In this document: piece after piece, positions 51,542 to 60,121 of the stretch
Position numbering within the stretch: the stretch's first letter is position 1
Layout of the letters: every line of letters starts with the position of its first letter
Source of the DNA: CAYWRZ01 sp964460845
GTDB lineage: Bacteria > Bacteroidota > Bacteroidia > Flavobacteriales_D > UBA2798
Reading direction: 5' to 3'
NCBI GenBank assembly: GCA_964460845.1
Contig: CAYWRZ010000003.1
Span: forward strand, 1-64,000
Length of the DNA stretch: 64,000 bases
Notes under the pieces: generated by a model
Told to the model about the DNA's origin: nothing
Database searches by the model: none
The model's input: only the letters and a program-made list of their open reading frames with translations
Program-made: the position numbers and the translations under genes

Positions 51542-51575
51542 CCGACCATTCCGAGGAGATCCTCGGAATGGTCGG
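51542..51575. repeat. Perfect 34-bp palindrome, intergenic copy of the dinD palindrome
   Basis: CCGACCATTCCGAGGA (51542-51557), 2-nt centre GA, TCCTCGGAATGGTCGG (51560-51575). It matches the dinD palindrome over 31 bases with only two differences, which fall on paired positions. It is 55 bp past the stop of the adenylyltransferase gene, so it could also act as a transcript end hairpin, but no T run follows on either strand. Confidence 0.9.
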
Positions 51576-51630
51576 AAGATATTATCTGGTGATTTTGAGT
51601 GTTTTACGGCAAAATTTCTACGGTTCGGAA

Positions 51631-52161
51631 TTATTTGCCTTTCTGCAAGATAGTGGTAGTGGAATAGCCTTCTACAAAAGGAATAGTAAGCACTTTGCCT
51701 CCCGCAGCACGTACTTCGGCCGAGCCTACAATGTAACCGGGAGAAACGGGGTTAGTTTCTTCTGCATGGTAATCGCCACCTTTCAGCAGCACATCGGGCT
51801 GTAACAATCGGATAAGATTAAGGGGTGTATCTTCGTCAAAAATCACCACCGCATCGACCACATGCAGCGAAGCCAGTACAAGGGCGCGCGCCTGTTCATC
51901 GTTTATCGGCCTGTTTTCACCTTTTCCCTGTCGTTTTACCGAGGCGTCACTGTTGAGGGCAACCACTAACTTCTCGGCCTGATCGGAAGCTTTAGCCAAA
52001 TAGGTTATGTGTCCCCGATGGAGAATATCGAAACACCCGTTGGTAAAGGCCACCCGATTATTCTTTAAGCGCCAGCTATTTATGAGCCGGAGCAAGGTAT
52101 CGGAGGTGTGGATTTTCTGTTGCAGCGTATCAAATCGGGGGCGCAGGATGGGAGTATCCAT
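51631..52161 (-). CDS. rfaE2: D-glycero-beta-D-manno-heptose 1-phosphate adenylyltransferase (RfaE2/HldE C-terminal type)
   Basis: 176 aa. Nucleotidyltransferase signatures: FTNGCFDILHRGHITYL near 39-55, LLKGGDYHAEE near 125-135 and the closing STTTI. It is the stand-alone adenylyltransferase half of HldE, as found in bacteria that split the kinase and adenylyltransferase; it makes ADP-heptose for LPS core. The kinase half is not in the window. Own promoter with a perfect -7 box. Confidence 0.92.
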   Translation of the reverse strand: MDTPILRPRFDTLQQKIHTSDTLLRLINSWRLKNNRVAFTNGCFDILHRGHITYLAKASDQAEKLVVALNSDASVKRQGKGENRPINDEQARALVLASLHVVDAVVIFDEDTPLNLIRLLQPDVLLKGGDYHAEETNPVSPGYIVGSAEVRAAGGKVLTIPFVEGYSTTTILQKGK

Positions 52162-52179
52162 AAGTTGCTATTTATACTA

Positions 52180-52187
52180 CAAAGGTA
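52180..52187 (-). promoter_or_regulatory. -7 box TACCTTTG for rfaE2
   Basis: Exact TAnnTTTG match on the minus strand, 18 bp upstream of the ATG at 52161. Confidence 0.65.
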
Positions 52188-52191
52188 ATTA

Positions 52192-52225
52192 CAAAAAAAT
52201 CCCCTGACGATAAATGCCAGGGGAT
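52192..52225 (-). terminator. Rho-independent terminator of the infB operon
   Basis: On the minus strand, ATCCCCTG (as read from 52225) and CAGGGGAT form 8-bp arms with an 11-nt loop, followed by seven T residues. It lies 28 bp beyond the infB stop and just before the rfaE2 promoter. Confidence 0.9.
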
Positions 52226-52253
52226 TGTATAAATGTGCGAAAAATTACGCTTT

Positions 52254-55013
52254 TTACAGCGTACGTTTTACTTCTACTTCTTCGTAGGCTTCGATAGTAT
52301 CGCCTTCCTGAATGTCGTTGAAACGCTCTACGTTCAGACCACATTCGTAACCGTTCGTGACTTCTTTCACATCGTCTTTGAAACGTTTGAGCGAACCGAG
52401 CACTCCGTCGTGAATCACAATACCATCGCGGATTACGCGGATTTTCGCGTTGCGTGTAAGCTTTCCGTCCTGCACATAACAACCCGCCACGGTGCCAACT
52501 TTGGTAATACGGAAGGCTTGGCGCACTTCGGCGGTACCGAGAATTTTCTCTTGTTTTTCGGGCGAGAGCATTCCTTCCATCGCATCTTTCACTTCGGCAA
52601 TGGCGTTGTAAATAATGGAATACAAACGGATGTCGATTTCTTCGGTTTCGGCCAAACGACGGGCGCCGGCTGAAGGGCGTACCTGGAAACCGATGATAAT
52701 CGCATTGGAGGCCGAAGCGAGCAGTACATCCGACTCGGTGATTTGTCCCACACCTTTGAGGATGATCTTCACCTGTATGCTGTCGGTCGAAAGTTTGAGC
52801 AGCGAATCGGAGAGTGCTTCTACCGAACCGTCCACGTCACCTTTAACGATGATATTAAGCTCTTTGAAATCTCCAATAGCAAGTCGGCGGCCGATCTCGT
52901 CGAGGGTAATGTGCTTATGCGTGCGGATATCCTGTTCGCGGAGTAATTGTTCGCGGCGGGCTGCAATGTTGCGAGCTTCGCGCTCATCTTCCATCACGTT
53001 AAACACGTCGCCGGCATTAGGTGCGCCACTGAGTCCGAGGATGGAAACCGGCATTGAAGGACCGGCATCTTTTACGGGTTGTCCGCGTTCATTAAACATG
53101 GCTTTGACGCGACCGCTGTAGCTTCCGGCCAGCATCACATCGCCAATATGCAGTGTACCCGAAGATACAAGCACGGTCGATACGTAACCACGACCTTTAT
53201 CGAGCATCGATTCGATGATGGTTCCTTTAGCGCGGCGATCGGGAATGGCTTTCAGATCGAGCATTTCGGCTTCGAGCAGCACTTTTTCGAGCAGTTCGTT
53301 AACGCCCTGTCCTTTTTTGGCTGAAATCTCCTGACACTGGTATTTACCGCCCCATTCTTCTACGAGCAGATCCATCTGTGCCAGCGCTTCACGTATTTTA
53401 TCGGGATTCGCTTCGGGTTTATCAATCTTGTTGATGGCAAAAACCATAGGTACACCGGCAGCCTGTGCGTGGCTGATAGCTTCCCGGGTTTGCGGCATCA
53501 CGCTGTCGTCGGCCGCAATTACGATAATAGCGATGTCGGTTACCTTGGCTCCCCTTGCACGCATAGCGGTAAAGGCTTCGTGACCGGGTGTATCGAGGAA
53601 GGTAATTCTTTTGCCGTTTTCGAGGGCTACCGAATATGCCCCGATATGCTGGGTAATACCCCCGGCTTCGCCGGCAATTACATTGGCTTTACGGATATGG
53701 TCAAGCAAGGATGTTTTACCGTGATCGACGTGCCCCATTACGGTCACAATCGGTGAACGCGGTAGAGGGTCGCCTTCCGTTTCTTCTTCACGCTCTTCAT
53801 CGATAGCTTCCTGCAGGTCGGCAGTGACAAATTCTACGGTATAGCCAAATTCTTCGGCGATAATGGTAATTGTTTCGGCATCGATACGCTGGTTAATGGA
53901 AGCGAAGATACCGAGACTCATACAGGCGCGAATAATTTCGGTGACGCCCACGTTCATCATTTTTGCCAAATCCGAAACGGTCACAAACTCGGTGAGCTTG
54001 AGTACTTTTTCGTCTTCGAGCTGGCGTTGTATCTCTTCTTCGCGGCGCTGACTCATCAGGTCGCGTTTTTCGCGGCGCAATTTGGACGATTTGGACTTGG
54101 AGCCCTGTCCGCTCAGGCGGGCCAGCGTTTCCTTGATTTCGCGCTGAATTTCTTCGGCCGAAACTTCGGGACGGGCAGCACGATCCTGTTGTCGTTTTTG
54201 CGACTGATCTTTTCGTTTTTCCTGTAGAGCGGTCTGTTCTACATTTACTTTTTTGATGCGCTTACGCTTGCGTTTTTTCTTTTCATCGTCAGACGAAGAA
54301 GCGTCGGGCTTGCGTGTACGAGCGGCGGGGAGCTCAATTTTACCGAGCACTTTGGGGCCGGTCAGCTTTTCTACTGCAGCGCGTATAGTTTGTATTTCGG
54401 CTGGTGCGGCAGGCGCATCGGCTTGCTCGGGAGCTTGTGTTTCGATCGGCTTCTCTTCTTTAGGAGATTCCGAAGGTATGGTTTCGGTAACCGGAGCGGC
54501 CGGTTCTTCGGTTTTTACCGTTTCTGCGGCGGGTTTTTCTACGGCCGATTCAGCAGGTATTTCGGCCGATGCGGCGGGTTTTTCTTTTTCCTCGGCGACT
54601 TTTTTTCCGGACGCTTTCGGGCGTGACGATTTCACGGCATCCAAATCAATTTTGCCAACCACCTTCACGTCATTTTCTACGCGTGGCTTTATCACTTCAG
54701 GCTGAGGGACCTGTACGTTTTTGATGATAATCTCTTCGGCTTCGCTTTCGGTTTCCTCTTCGGGACGCTTGGCATCGTCGAGGGTTACCGTTTCGCGTTT
54801 TTCGCGGTTGAGGGCAAGTCGCGACTTTTCCTTCTCAGACTTCTCCGTCTGAAACTCATCCAATAATACATTATAGATCTCTTCTTCGATCTTGGCATTG
54901 GGGTTAGCCTCGATCTTATAACCCTTCTTCTGCAGGAATTCCACCAGGGTGGTTAATCCCACATTCAGCTCACGGGCTACTTTGTTTAGTCGTACGGTTT
55001 TTACTTCAGACAT
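52254..55013 (-). CDS. infB: Translation initiation factor IF-2
   Basis: 919 aa from ATG 55013 (MSEVKTVRLNKVARELNVG); a TTG five codons upstream is in frame. Layout: N-terminal IF2-N helix, a long charged disordered linker (about 60-330, Glu/Lys/Pro/Ala-rich), a second IF2-N domain, GTPase domain from about 425 (GHVDHGKTSLLDHIR, then DTPGHEAF and NKIDKP), and the C-terminal domains that bind fMet-tRNA. It brings initiator tRNA to the ribosome. Third gene of rimP-nusA-infB. Confidence 0.97.
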   Translation of the reverse strand: MSEVKTVRLNKVARELNVGLTTLVEFLQKKGYKIEANPNAKIEEEIYNVLLDEFQTEKSEKEKSRLALNREKRETVTLDDAKRPEEETESEAEEIIIKNVQVPQPEVIKPRVENDVKVVGKIDLDAVKSSRPKASGKKVAEEKEKPAASAEIPAESAVEKPAAETVKTEEPAAPVTETIPSESPKEEKPIETQAPEQADAPAAPAEIQTIRAAVEKLTGPKVLGKIELPAARTRKPDASSSDDEKKKRKRKRIKKVNVEQTALQEKRKDQSQKRQQDRAARPEVSAEEIQREIKETLARLSGQGSKSKSSKLRREKRDLMSQRREEEIQRQLEDEKVLKLTEFVTVSDLAKMMNVGVTEIIRACMSLGIFASINQRIDAETITIIAEEFGYTVEFVTADLQEAIDEEREEETEGDPLPRSPIVTVMGHVDHGKTSLLDHIRKANVIAGEAGGITQHIGAYSVALENGKRITFLDTPGHEAFTAMRARGAKVTDIAIIVIAADDSVMPQTREAISHAQAAGVPMVFAINKIDKPEANPDKIREALAQMDLLVEEWGGKYQCQEISAKKGQGVNELLEKVLLEAEMLDLKAIPDRRAKGTIIESMLDKGRGYVSTVLVSSGTLHIGDVMLAGSYSGRVKAMFNERGQPVKDAGPSMPVSILGLSGAPNAGDVFNVMEDEREARNIAARREQLLREQDIRTHKHITLDEIGRRLAIGDFKELNIIVKGDVDGSVEALSDSLLKLSTDSIQVKIILKGVGQITESDVLLASASNAIIIGFQVRPSAGARRLAETEEIDIRLYSIIYNAIAEVKDAMEGMLSPEKQEKILGTAEVRQAFRITKVGTVAGCYVQDGKLTRNAKIRVIRDGIVIHDGVLGSLKRFKDDVKEVTNGYECGLNVERFNDIQEGDTIEAYEEVEVKRTL

Positions 55014-55101
55014 TACTACTCTCCCCAAATTAATTGGTGATTATACAAATCTCAGACAAAGAAACAAGAAGAACGCCAAAAGACCAAAGAAGAGGGGGCT
55101 C

Positions 55102-56337
55102 TTATTCGAACTCGGCGCGCAGTACGCGCATAACTTCTTTCACGGTTTCTTCTTCCAAATCACTACGTTTTACCAGTTCATCCACGCTCAGATCGAGTAC
55201 GCTGCGTGCGGTATCGCAGCCTACGGATTTGAGTTCATCGATGATCCAGCTTTCTATCTCGTCGGTAAATTCTTCCAAATCCACGTCGTCCACGTCTTCC
55301 GCATCTTCGCGGTACACATCGATTTCGTAGCCGGTTAATTTACTGGCAAGCTTGATGTTATGACCTCCTTTACCAATGGCCAGCGACACCTGATCGGGCT
55401 TCAGGAACACTTCTGCGCGCTTGCTTTCTTCGTCGAGCGCGATGGAAGTGATCTTCGCCGGACTCAGCGCACGGCTGATGAGCAACTGGTTGTTGGCGGT
55501 ATAGTTGATCACGTCAATATTTTCGTTGCGCAATTCGCGCACAATCCCATGAATACGAGAGCCTTTCATACCTACACAGGCTCCTACCGGGTCAATGCGA
55601 TCGTCATACGATTCGACGGCCACTTTGGCTCTTTCGCCGGGTTCGCGTACGATTTTTTTGATGAGAATGAGTCCGTCGAACACTTCGGGTACTTCGAGCT
55701 CGAAGAGGCGTTCGAGGAATACGGGCGAGGTACGCGACAGGATAACCACGGGGCTTCCGTTGCGCATTTCAACCTTGATCACAACGGCACGAATGGAATC
55801 GCCTTTCTTAAAGAAATCGGTGGGGATCTGCTCAGACTTGGGCAGGATAAGCTCGTTGCCTTCGTCGTCGAGCACCAGAATTTCTTTTTTCCAGATTTGA
55901 TACACCTCACCGGTCATGATTTCACCGATGCGGTCTTTGTATTTGCGATATACATTGTCTTTCTCCAGTTCGAGCACACGCGATATCAGATTTTGGCGGA
56001 GGGCCAAAATATTGCGGCGACCGAAATCAAGGATGTCGATCTGTTCGGAAACTTCTTCACCGATTTCGAAGTCGGGTTCAATTTTAATCGCTTCGCTGTA
56101 TGCAATTTGCGTCGCGGCATTTTCGACTTCTTCGTCGTGAACAATTTCGCGGTTAGACCATATCTCAAGGTCACCCTTTTCTACGTTAAGGATGATGTCT
56201 ATATGGTCGTCGGTGCCGTATTTTTTACGGAGCATACCGCGAAACACATCTTCGAGGATGCTCATGAGCGTTACCCGGTCGATGTTTTTGAATTCTTTGA
56301 ACTCCGAAAAGGACTCGATCAGATTCAAACTGTCCAT
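55102..56337 (-). CDS. nusA: Transcription termination/antitermination factor NusA
   Basis: 411 aa. N-terminal RNAP-binding domain (1-130), S1 domain (about 135-205), KH1 (about 230-300, GACVGMKGSRIHGIVRELRNENIDVI) and KH2 (about 300-370, AIGKGGHNIKLASKLTGYEIDV). It lacks the C-terminal acidic repeats of E. coli NusA, as is normal outside proteobacteria, and ends with a short helical tail. 7 bp downstream of rimP. Confidence 0.97.
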   Translation of the reverse strand: MDSLNLIESFSEFKEFKNIDRVTLMSILEDVFRGMLRKKYGTDDHIDIILNVEKGDLEIWSNREIVHDEEVENAATQIAYSEAIKIEPDFEIGEEVSEQIDILDFGRRNILALRQNLISRVLELEKDNVYRKYKDRIGEIMTGEVYQIWKKEILVLDDEGNELILPKSEQIPTDFFKKGDSIRAVVIKVEMRNGSPVVILSRTSPVFLERLFELEVPEVFDGLILIKKIVREPGERAKVAVESYDDRIDPVGACVGMKGSRIHGIVRELRNENIDVINYTANNQLLISRALSPAKITSIALDEESKRAEVFLKPDQVSLAIGKGGHNIKLASKLTGYEIDVYREDAEDVDDVDLEEFTDEIESWIIDELKSVGCDTARSVLDLSVDELVKRSDLEEETVKEVMRVLRAEFE

Positions 56338-56344
56338 AAGTTGA

Positions 56345-56812
56345 TCATTTAAATGAGATAACCACTTTTGTTTGTTTTATTTCACTGTAAGGGATGCGAT
56401 GCGTACGCACCACCGTTTGTTTCGATTTTTTACCTTCTACTTTTTCGCGCGAGGTGACCTCAACCTCTATTTCATTTTCGCCGGCCTCTTTAAGCAATCC
56501 GGTAAGGGCTGGGCCTTCGTGGCGGTCTATCGCTACCTGACGACCTACATTTTTGAGGTACTGCGCCGTAACGCGGAACGGTTTTTCGAGGCCGGGAGAG
56601 GAAACATTAAGTTCGTAATCTTCCGTCTCCCTATCGAGCTGCTCCTCAATAGCGCGGTTCAGTTCCACACATTCGCCCACCGTCACTCCCGAGGGGCTAT
56701 CCACCTCTATGGTAATGACGTTACCGGGCTGCACCGACACTTCGACCAAAAAAAGCGAACCTGAAGTCAGGAACTCTTCTGCCAGTTGTGTAATCTGTTC
56801 TTTAGTAATCAT
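56345..56812 (-). CDS. rimP: Ribosome maturation factor RimP
   Basis: 155 aa, usual length. N-terminal alpha/beta domain with the V-E-V-D-x-x-x-G-V-T-V-x-x-C motif, then the SM-like domain with LNVSSPGLEKPF. It is needed for late assembly of the 30S subunit. First gene of the conserved rimP-nusA-infB operon. A hairpin lies just upstream of its ATG. Confidence 0.95.
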   Translation of the reverse strand: MITKEQITQLAEEFLTSGSLFLVEVSVQPGNVITIEVDSPSGVTVGECVELNRAIEEQLDRETEDYELNVSSPGLEKPFRVTAQYLKNVGRQVAIDRHEGPALTGLLKEAGENEIEVEVTSREKVEGKKSKQTVVRTHRIPYSEIKQTKVVISFK

Positions 56813-56820
56813 TTATTCAA

Positions 56821-56847
56821 ATAAAAGAGGGGACGATGTCCCCTCTT
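56821..56847 (-). terminator. Hairpin between the MORN-repeat gene and rimP, probable terminator
   Basis: On the minus strand, AAGAGGGGAC and GTCCCCTCTT form perfect 10-bp arms with a 3-nt loop, followed by TTTTAT. It is 97 bp beyond the MORN gene stop and only 9 bp before the rimP ATG, so it could instead be a control element of rimP. Confidence 0.6.
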
Positions 56848-56944
56848 CCTTCTTCAATATGGTACAATGTATTGGAATAGCTGCAAAAGTACTATATCCC
56901 TGCAAATTATCCAAATATTCGCCGATTATTTCACTTCGGTCGGG

Positions 56945-58648
56945 TTAGAATTTGCGGTTATTGAGCACATCCCGGTAGCGGATTCCGTTGCGGTATTCGA
57001 GGTGCTGGGTGATTTTGCCTTTGGAATCCCAGGAAATATGGTCGCCGTGAAACTTCCCTTCTTTGTAATTGACCTCTGATACTTTTTTGCCTTTTTTGTC
57101 GTAAGCGGTTGATTTGCCGTGAAGTTCGCCTGATTTATAGCCCAGCTCACGGGCCAGCAGCTTTTCACCGGGCTGGTAAAAACGCCAGGTGCCGTCCATT
57201 TTACCGTCGGTGTAATTTCCTTCCGACACTTTTTCTCCACGTTCGTTGTAAGACAGCCATTTACCGTGGCGCACACTTTCTTCGTATTTGGAGGCTTCGG
57301 GTGCTACTTCTTTTTCAAGGCTGCGGGTCACGGTAATGACCTTGAAGCTGCCTTCGTCGCGCAGCTTGCCGTTAGAAAACCAGAAGGTCCATTTGCCGGA
57401 TTTATGCCCTTTGGTGTAATTTCCCTGGTAGTTTTGCTTCCCGTTGGGGTACCAGCCTCTCCACACGCCGACCATTTGTCCTTTTTCGAAGCTGCCTTCG
57501 TCTTTTATGCCACCGTTTTCGTACCAGGAGGTCCATACACCTTGCTGCTGATCGTGCCAAAATGAGCCTTTGCTGAGCTCTTGTCCGCTTTCGAACCAGG
57601 TAGTCCATTCACCATGCCGCTGATCGTCTGCAAAAGTGCCGGTCATGTGGGGTTCGCCTTCGAGGTAAAAATAATTCCATTCGCCCTGGCGCTTGCCTCT
57701 GGTAAAGCTGCCCCGGTAGTTCACCTTTCCGTTTTCGTAGCCGAAATACCACTCTCCTTCTTGCAGATCTTCCTGAAAATGTCCTTTCATATCGAGCGCA
57801 CCATTCGCAAAATACCATTGCCATTCGCCTTGTTTAAGGTTACGGCTGTACTGTCCTTTGACGTAAAGCGTATCGTTGTCGAAGTATTCGCGGTAAGGGC
57901 CTTCGAGCAAATCTTCGGCATAGTGCATGTCTTTATAGACTTTGCCATAGGTGTTTACAAACTTCCAGTGGCCGTGTTTTTTGCCCGAAAGGTATTCGCC
58001 CGAAACAATGGCTCTGCCGAGGGCATTTTTTTCGTAAAAGGGGCCGTTTTTGAGTCCGTCGCGGTAGCTGTATTCTTCTCTTACGGTACCGTCTGAAAAA
58101 TAGAGGAACATTTGCCCGCTGCCGTCTTTGATAAGCTGGCGGCCGTCTTTATCCCAAAATGCGATCAGGTATTCGAGTCCGTTTTCGTATTTCTCTTCGA
58201 GCAATGGCTTGCCTTCGTAGTTGAAATATTTCCAGGTTCCTGTTTTTTTCCCTTTCTCGAACATACCCGTTTCCCGGAGCTTGCCATTGTCGTACCACGA
58301 GGTCTGGAGGCTGTCTTGCACATCCATTTTAAAAGCTCCTTCGTGCATCTTTTGTCCGTTTTCGTAATATTTTACCACTTTCCCGTTGAGCTTGCCACGG
58401 GTAAAATTTACGATCCCTTCGAGCTGTCCGTTTTCGTACCAGTATTTCCACTGGCCTTCTTCGAGTCCGATGCCGGAGAAGCCCGATTCGTTGTAACGGC
58501 CTTCGCTGCGCAGCTTTTTCTTGTCCTTGTCCCAGTAAACACGTTCTATTTCTCCTTTACGTGGCCGGGTTTCTTTCTGGTCTGCCTGCGCATACAGCAC
58601 GGGCAGGGTCATTACCCACATACCTGTCCACAACAGTAGTTTTTTCAT
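56945..58648 (-). CDS. Exported MORN-repeat (YwqK-type) protein
   Basis: 567 aa with a signal peptide (LPVLYAQ). Almost the whole mature protein is made of about twenty MORN-type repeats of roughly 23 residues, each with a Y-x-NG-x-x-x-x-x-G-x-x-x-x-G-x-W core (for example WYENGQLEGIVNF, WFSNGKLRDEGSF, WYPNGKQNYQGNY). Similar proteins are labelled 'toxin-antitoxin YwqK family antitoxin', but no toxin is nearby and the export signal makes that role unlikely. Probably a structural or binding protein at the surface. Long, stand-alone gene. Confidence 0.8.
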   Translation of the reverse strand: MKKLLLWTGMWVMTLPVLYAQADQKETRPRKGEIERVYWDKDKKKLRSEGRYNESGFSGIGLEEGQWKYWYENGQLEGIVNFTRGKLNGKVVKYYENGQKMHEGAFKMDVQDSLQTSWYDNGKLRETGMFEKGKKTGTWKYFNYEGKPLLEEKYENGLEYLIAFWDKDGRQLIKDGSGQMFLYFSDGTVREEYSYRDGLKNGPFYEKNALGRAIVSGEYLSGKKHGHWKFVNTYGKVYKDMHYAEDLLEGPYREYFDNDTLYVKGQYSRNLKQGEWQWYFANGALDMKGHFQEDLQEGEWYFGYENGKVNYRGSFTRGKRQGEWNYFYLEGEPHMTGTFADDQRHGEWTTWFESGQELSKGSFWHDQQQGVWTSWYENGGIKDEGSFEKGQMVGVWRGWYPNGKQNYQGNYTKGHKSGKWTFWFSNGKLRDEGSFKVITVTRSLEKEVAPEASKYEESVRHGKWLSYNERGEKVSEGNYTDGKMDGTWRFYQPGEKLLARELGYKSGELHGKSTAYDKKGKKVSEVNYKEGKFHGDHISWDSKGKITQHLEYRNGIRYRDVLNNRKF

Positions 58649-58779
58649 GAGCCTGTGTATGAAATGATTTTACAACTTCGGCGCAAGTTGGCAATTATGT
58701 GAAAGAGGCCGAAGCTGTGGTCAGAGAAAATTTCCACATTGTTAGGCTTATATGCCCAAAAAAGCGAAAAGGTTACACC

Positions 58780-59415
58780 TTACTGTATAAGTCCGAATCC
58801 TCTCATGATCATGATGATACCACATACAATCATGATACCTCCGGTTACCCGGTTAATTTTGGTAAGAATACCGATGGTCACTACTTTTTTGAGCTGTCCG
58901 GCACCGATAATTTTGAGCGCGTCGATAGAGAAAAAGGTGATCAGGATACAGACCAGGTACACGATCATTTCCTGTCCCGAATAGTTGTTTTTGGTGCTTC
59001 CGAATACCATTACGCCGAACCAGTAAAAGAGCACTGATGGGTTTATCGCATTCATAATAAACCCTTTGGCAAAAAGCCGGAAGTTTTTCTTACGCGAACG
59101 CGCCTCGACGATATCTGTGCCATGCACCTTGCGGGTAGTACTTTTAGACAGGTTGTAGAGCCCGAAAAGAATAAAGATGATGCCACCAATAAAGGCCAGC
59201 ACGTTTTGATGTTTCGTGAAAAAGGGGATCTCCTGCGTGAAGCTGTAGGTGATGATGATGTACATCACATCGCTGCAAAACACGCCCGAATCGAGGATGA
59301 GCGCCGACTTTACGCCATCGCGGATACTGGTTTCGACGAGTAGAAAGAAGATCGGTCCAATGAGGAAGCTCAGGACAAAACCAAGAAACAGGCCTTCTAA
59401 AATCGGGTCGATCAA
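58780..59415 (-). CDS. LysE family amino-acid/metabolite exporter
   Basis: 211 aa, TTG start (MIDPILEGLFLGFVLSFLIGPIFFLL); no in-frame ATG or GTG precedes it. About six membrane helices with the LysE signature G-P-x-F-F-L-L-V-x-x-S-I-x-x-G near 20-35 and the N-A-I-N-P-S-V motif near 122-128. Exporters of this family pump out basic or neutral amino acids or homoserine lactones; the substrate cannot be read. Stand-alone gene. Confidence 0.88.
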   Translation of the reverse strand: MIDPILEGLFLGFVLSFLIGPIFFLLVETSIRDGVKSALILDSGVFCSDVMYIIITYSFTQEIPFFTKHQNVLAFIGGIIFILFGLYNLSKSTTRKVHGTDIVEARSRKKNFRLFAKGFIMNAINPSVLFYWFGVMVFGSTKNNYSGQEMIVYLVCILITFFSIDALKIIGAGQLKKVVTIGILTKINRVTGGIMIVCGIIMIMRGFGLIQ

Positions 59416-59498
59416 GCGTATAATGGAATTTTGATTGGCTAAATATAGAAACTAAATCCCCTTTTATACAAAAACCGGGCTGCTATTAGCTTCTGTTT

Positions 59499-60110
59499 TT
59501 AGCGAATCGGCAAAAAGTCGTAGCCCTGATTTGTCCAGCGACTAAGCGCTTCGGGCAACACGGAAAGCATACGTGGCGCGGCTTTGATACTGTCGTGAAA
59601 AACGATCACTGAGCCGGGGCGGGCTTTTGCGGTGACCCGGCGGAGACAGCTTGCCGGACTGAGCGAGGTATCAAAATCGCCACTGAGCACATCCCACATT
59701 ATGATCCGGAATCGTCGGCCAAGCACTTTGGCCTGCGTGGGTGTAATACGCCCGTAGGGTGGCCTGAATAAATCAGACTGTACCCATTCGGCGCATTGGA
59801 GCACATTGCGGTAATAACGCCGATCAGGCACCTTCCATCCGTTAAGGTGATGCTGTGTATGGTTTCCCACGGCGTGTCCGCGTTGCAGAATATCGCGGTA
59901 GATTTCCGGATGTTTACGCACATTATCGCCTATGCAGAAAAAAGTGGCTTTAGCGCCAAATGCATCCAGCATATCGAGCACTTGTGGCGTTACCTCGGGA
60001 ATGGGACCATCATCGAAGGTAAGAAAAAGAGAACGACCCGGAACGGGTATTCTCCATTCCAGGTCGTGGTAAAAAGCTTTAAGAAGATATGGTGGTCTTA
60101 CCGTGTACAA
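59499..60110 (-). CDS. Polysaccharide deacetylase (CE4 family)
   Basis: 203 aa, TTG start 11 bp after the DUF2723 gene. CE4 motifs: T31FDDGP36, the metal site H84TQHH88, R-P-PYG near 116-120 and FHDS near 173. These enzymes remove acetyl groups from peptidoglycan or exopolysaccharide GlcNAc. No signal peptide is evident from this start, which is unusual; the true start may lie upstream, inside the end of the neighbouring gene. Confidence 0.85.
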   Translation of the reverse strand: MYTVRPPYLLKAFYHDLEWRIPVPGRSLFLTFDDGPIPEVTPQVLDMLDAFGAKATFFCIGDNVRKHPEIYRDILQRGHAVGNHTQHHLNGWKVPDRRYYRNVLQCAEWVQSDLFRPPYGRITPTQAKVLGRRFRIIMWDVLSGDFDTSLSPASCLRRVTAKARPGSVIVFHDSIKAAPRMLSVLPEALSRWTNQGYDFLPIR

Positions 60111-60121
60111 CCGGTTTTTAA

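Larger units (their letters stand above)
51110..51630. other. 520-bp intergenic region between dinD and the adenylyltransferase gene
   Basis: No gene supported here; the short open frames (for example 51202-51387 on the minus strand) have no recognisable features. The region is AT-rich. It holds the dinD promoter (51169-51176), a pair of TTACACGT direct repeats (51134-51154) and a long perfect palindrome (51542-51575) near the adenylyltransferase end. Confidence 0.8.

Noticed and set aside
55360..56352. 330-codon plus-strand open frame antisense to nusA
   Set aside because: Phe/Val/His-rich shadow typical of antisense to Glu/Lys-rich coding sequence; nusA is certain.
56945..58648. Toxin-antitoxin system suggested by the YwqK-type repeats
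   Set aside because: The protein has a signal peptide, stands alone, and no small toxic partner gene is adjacent.
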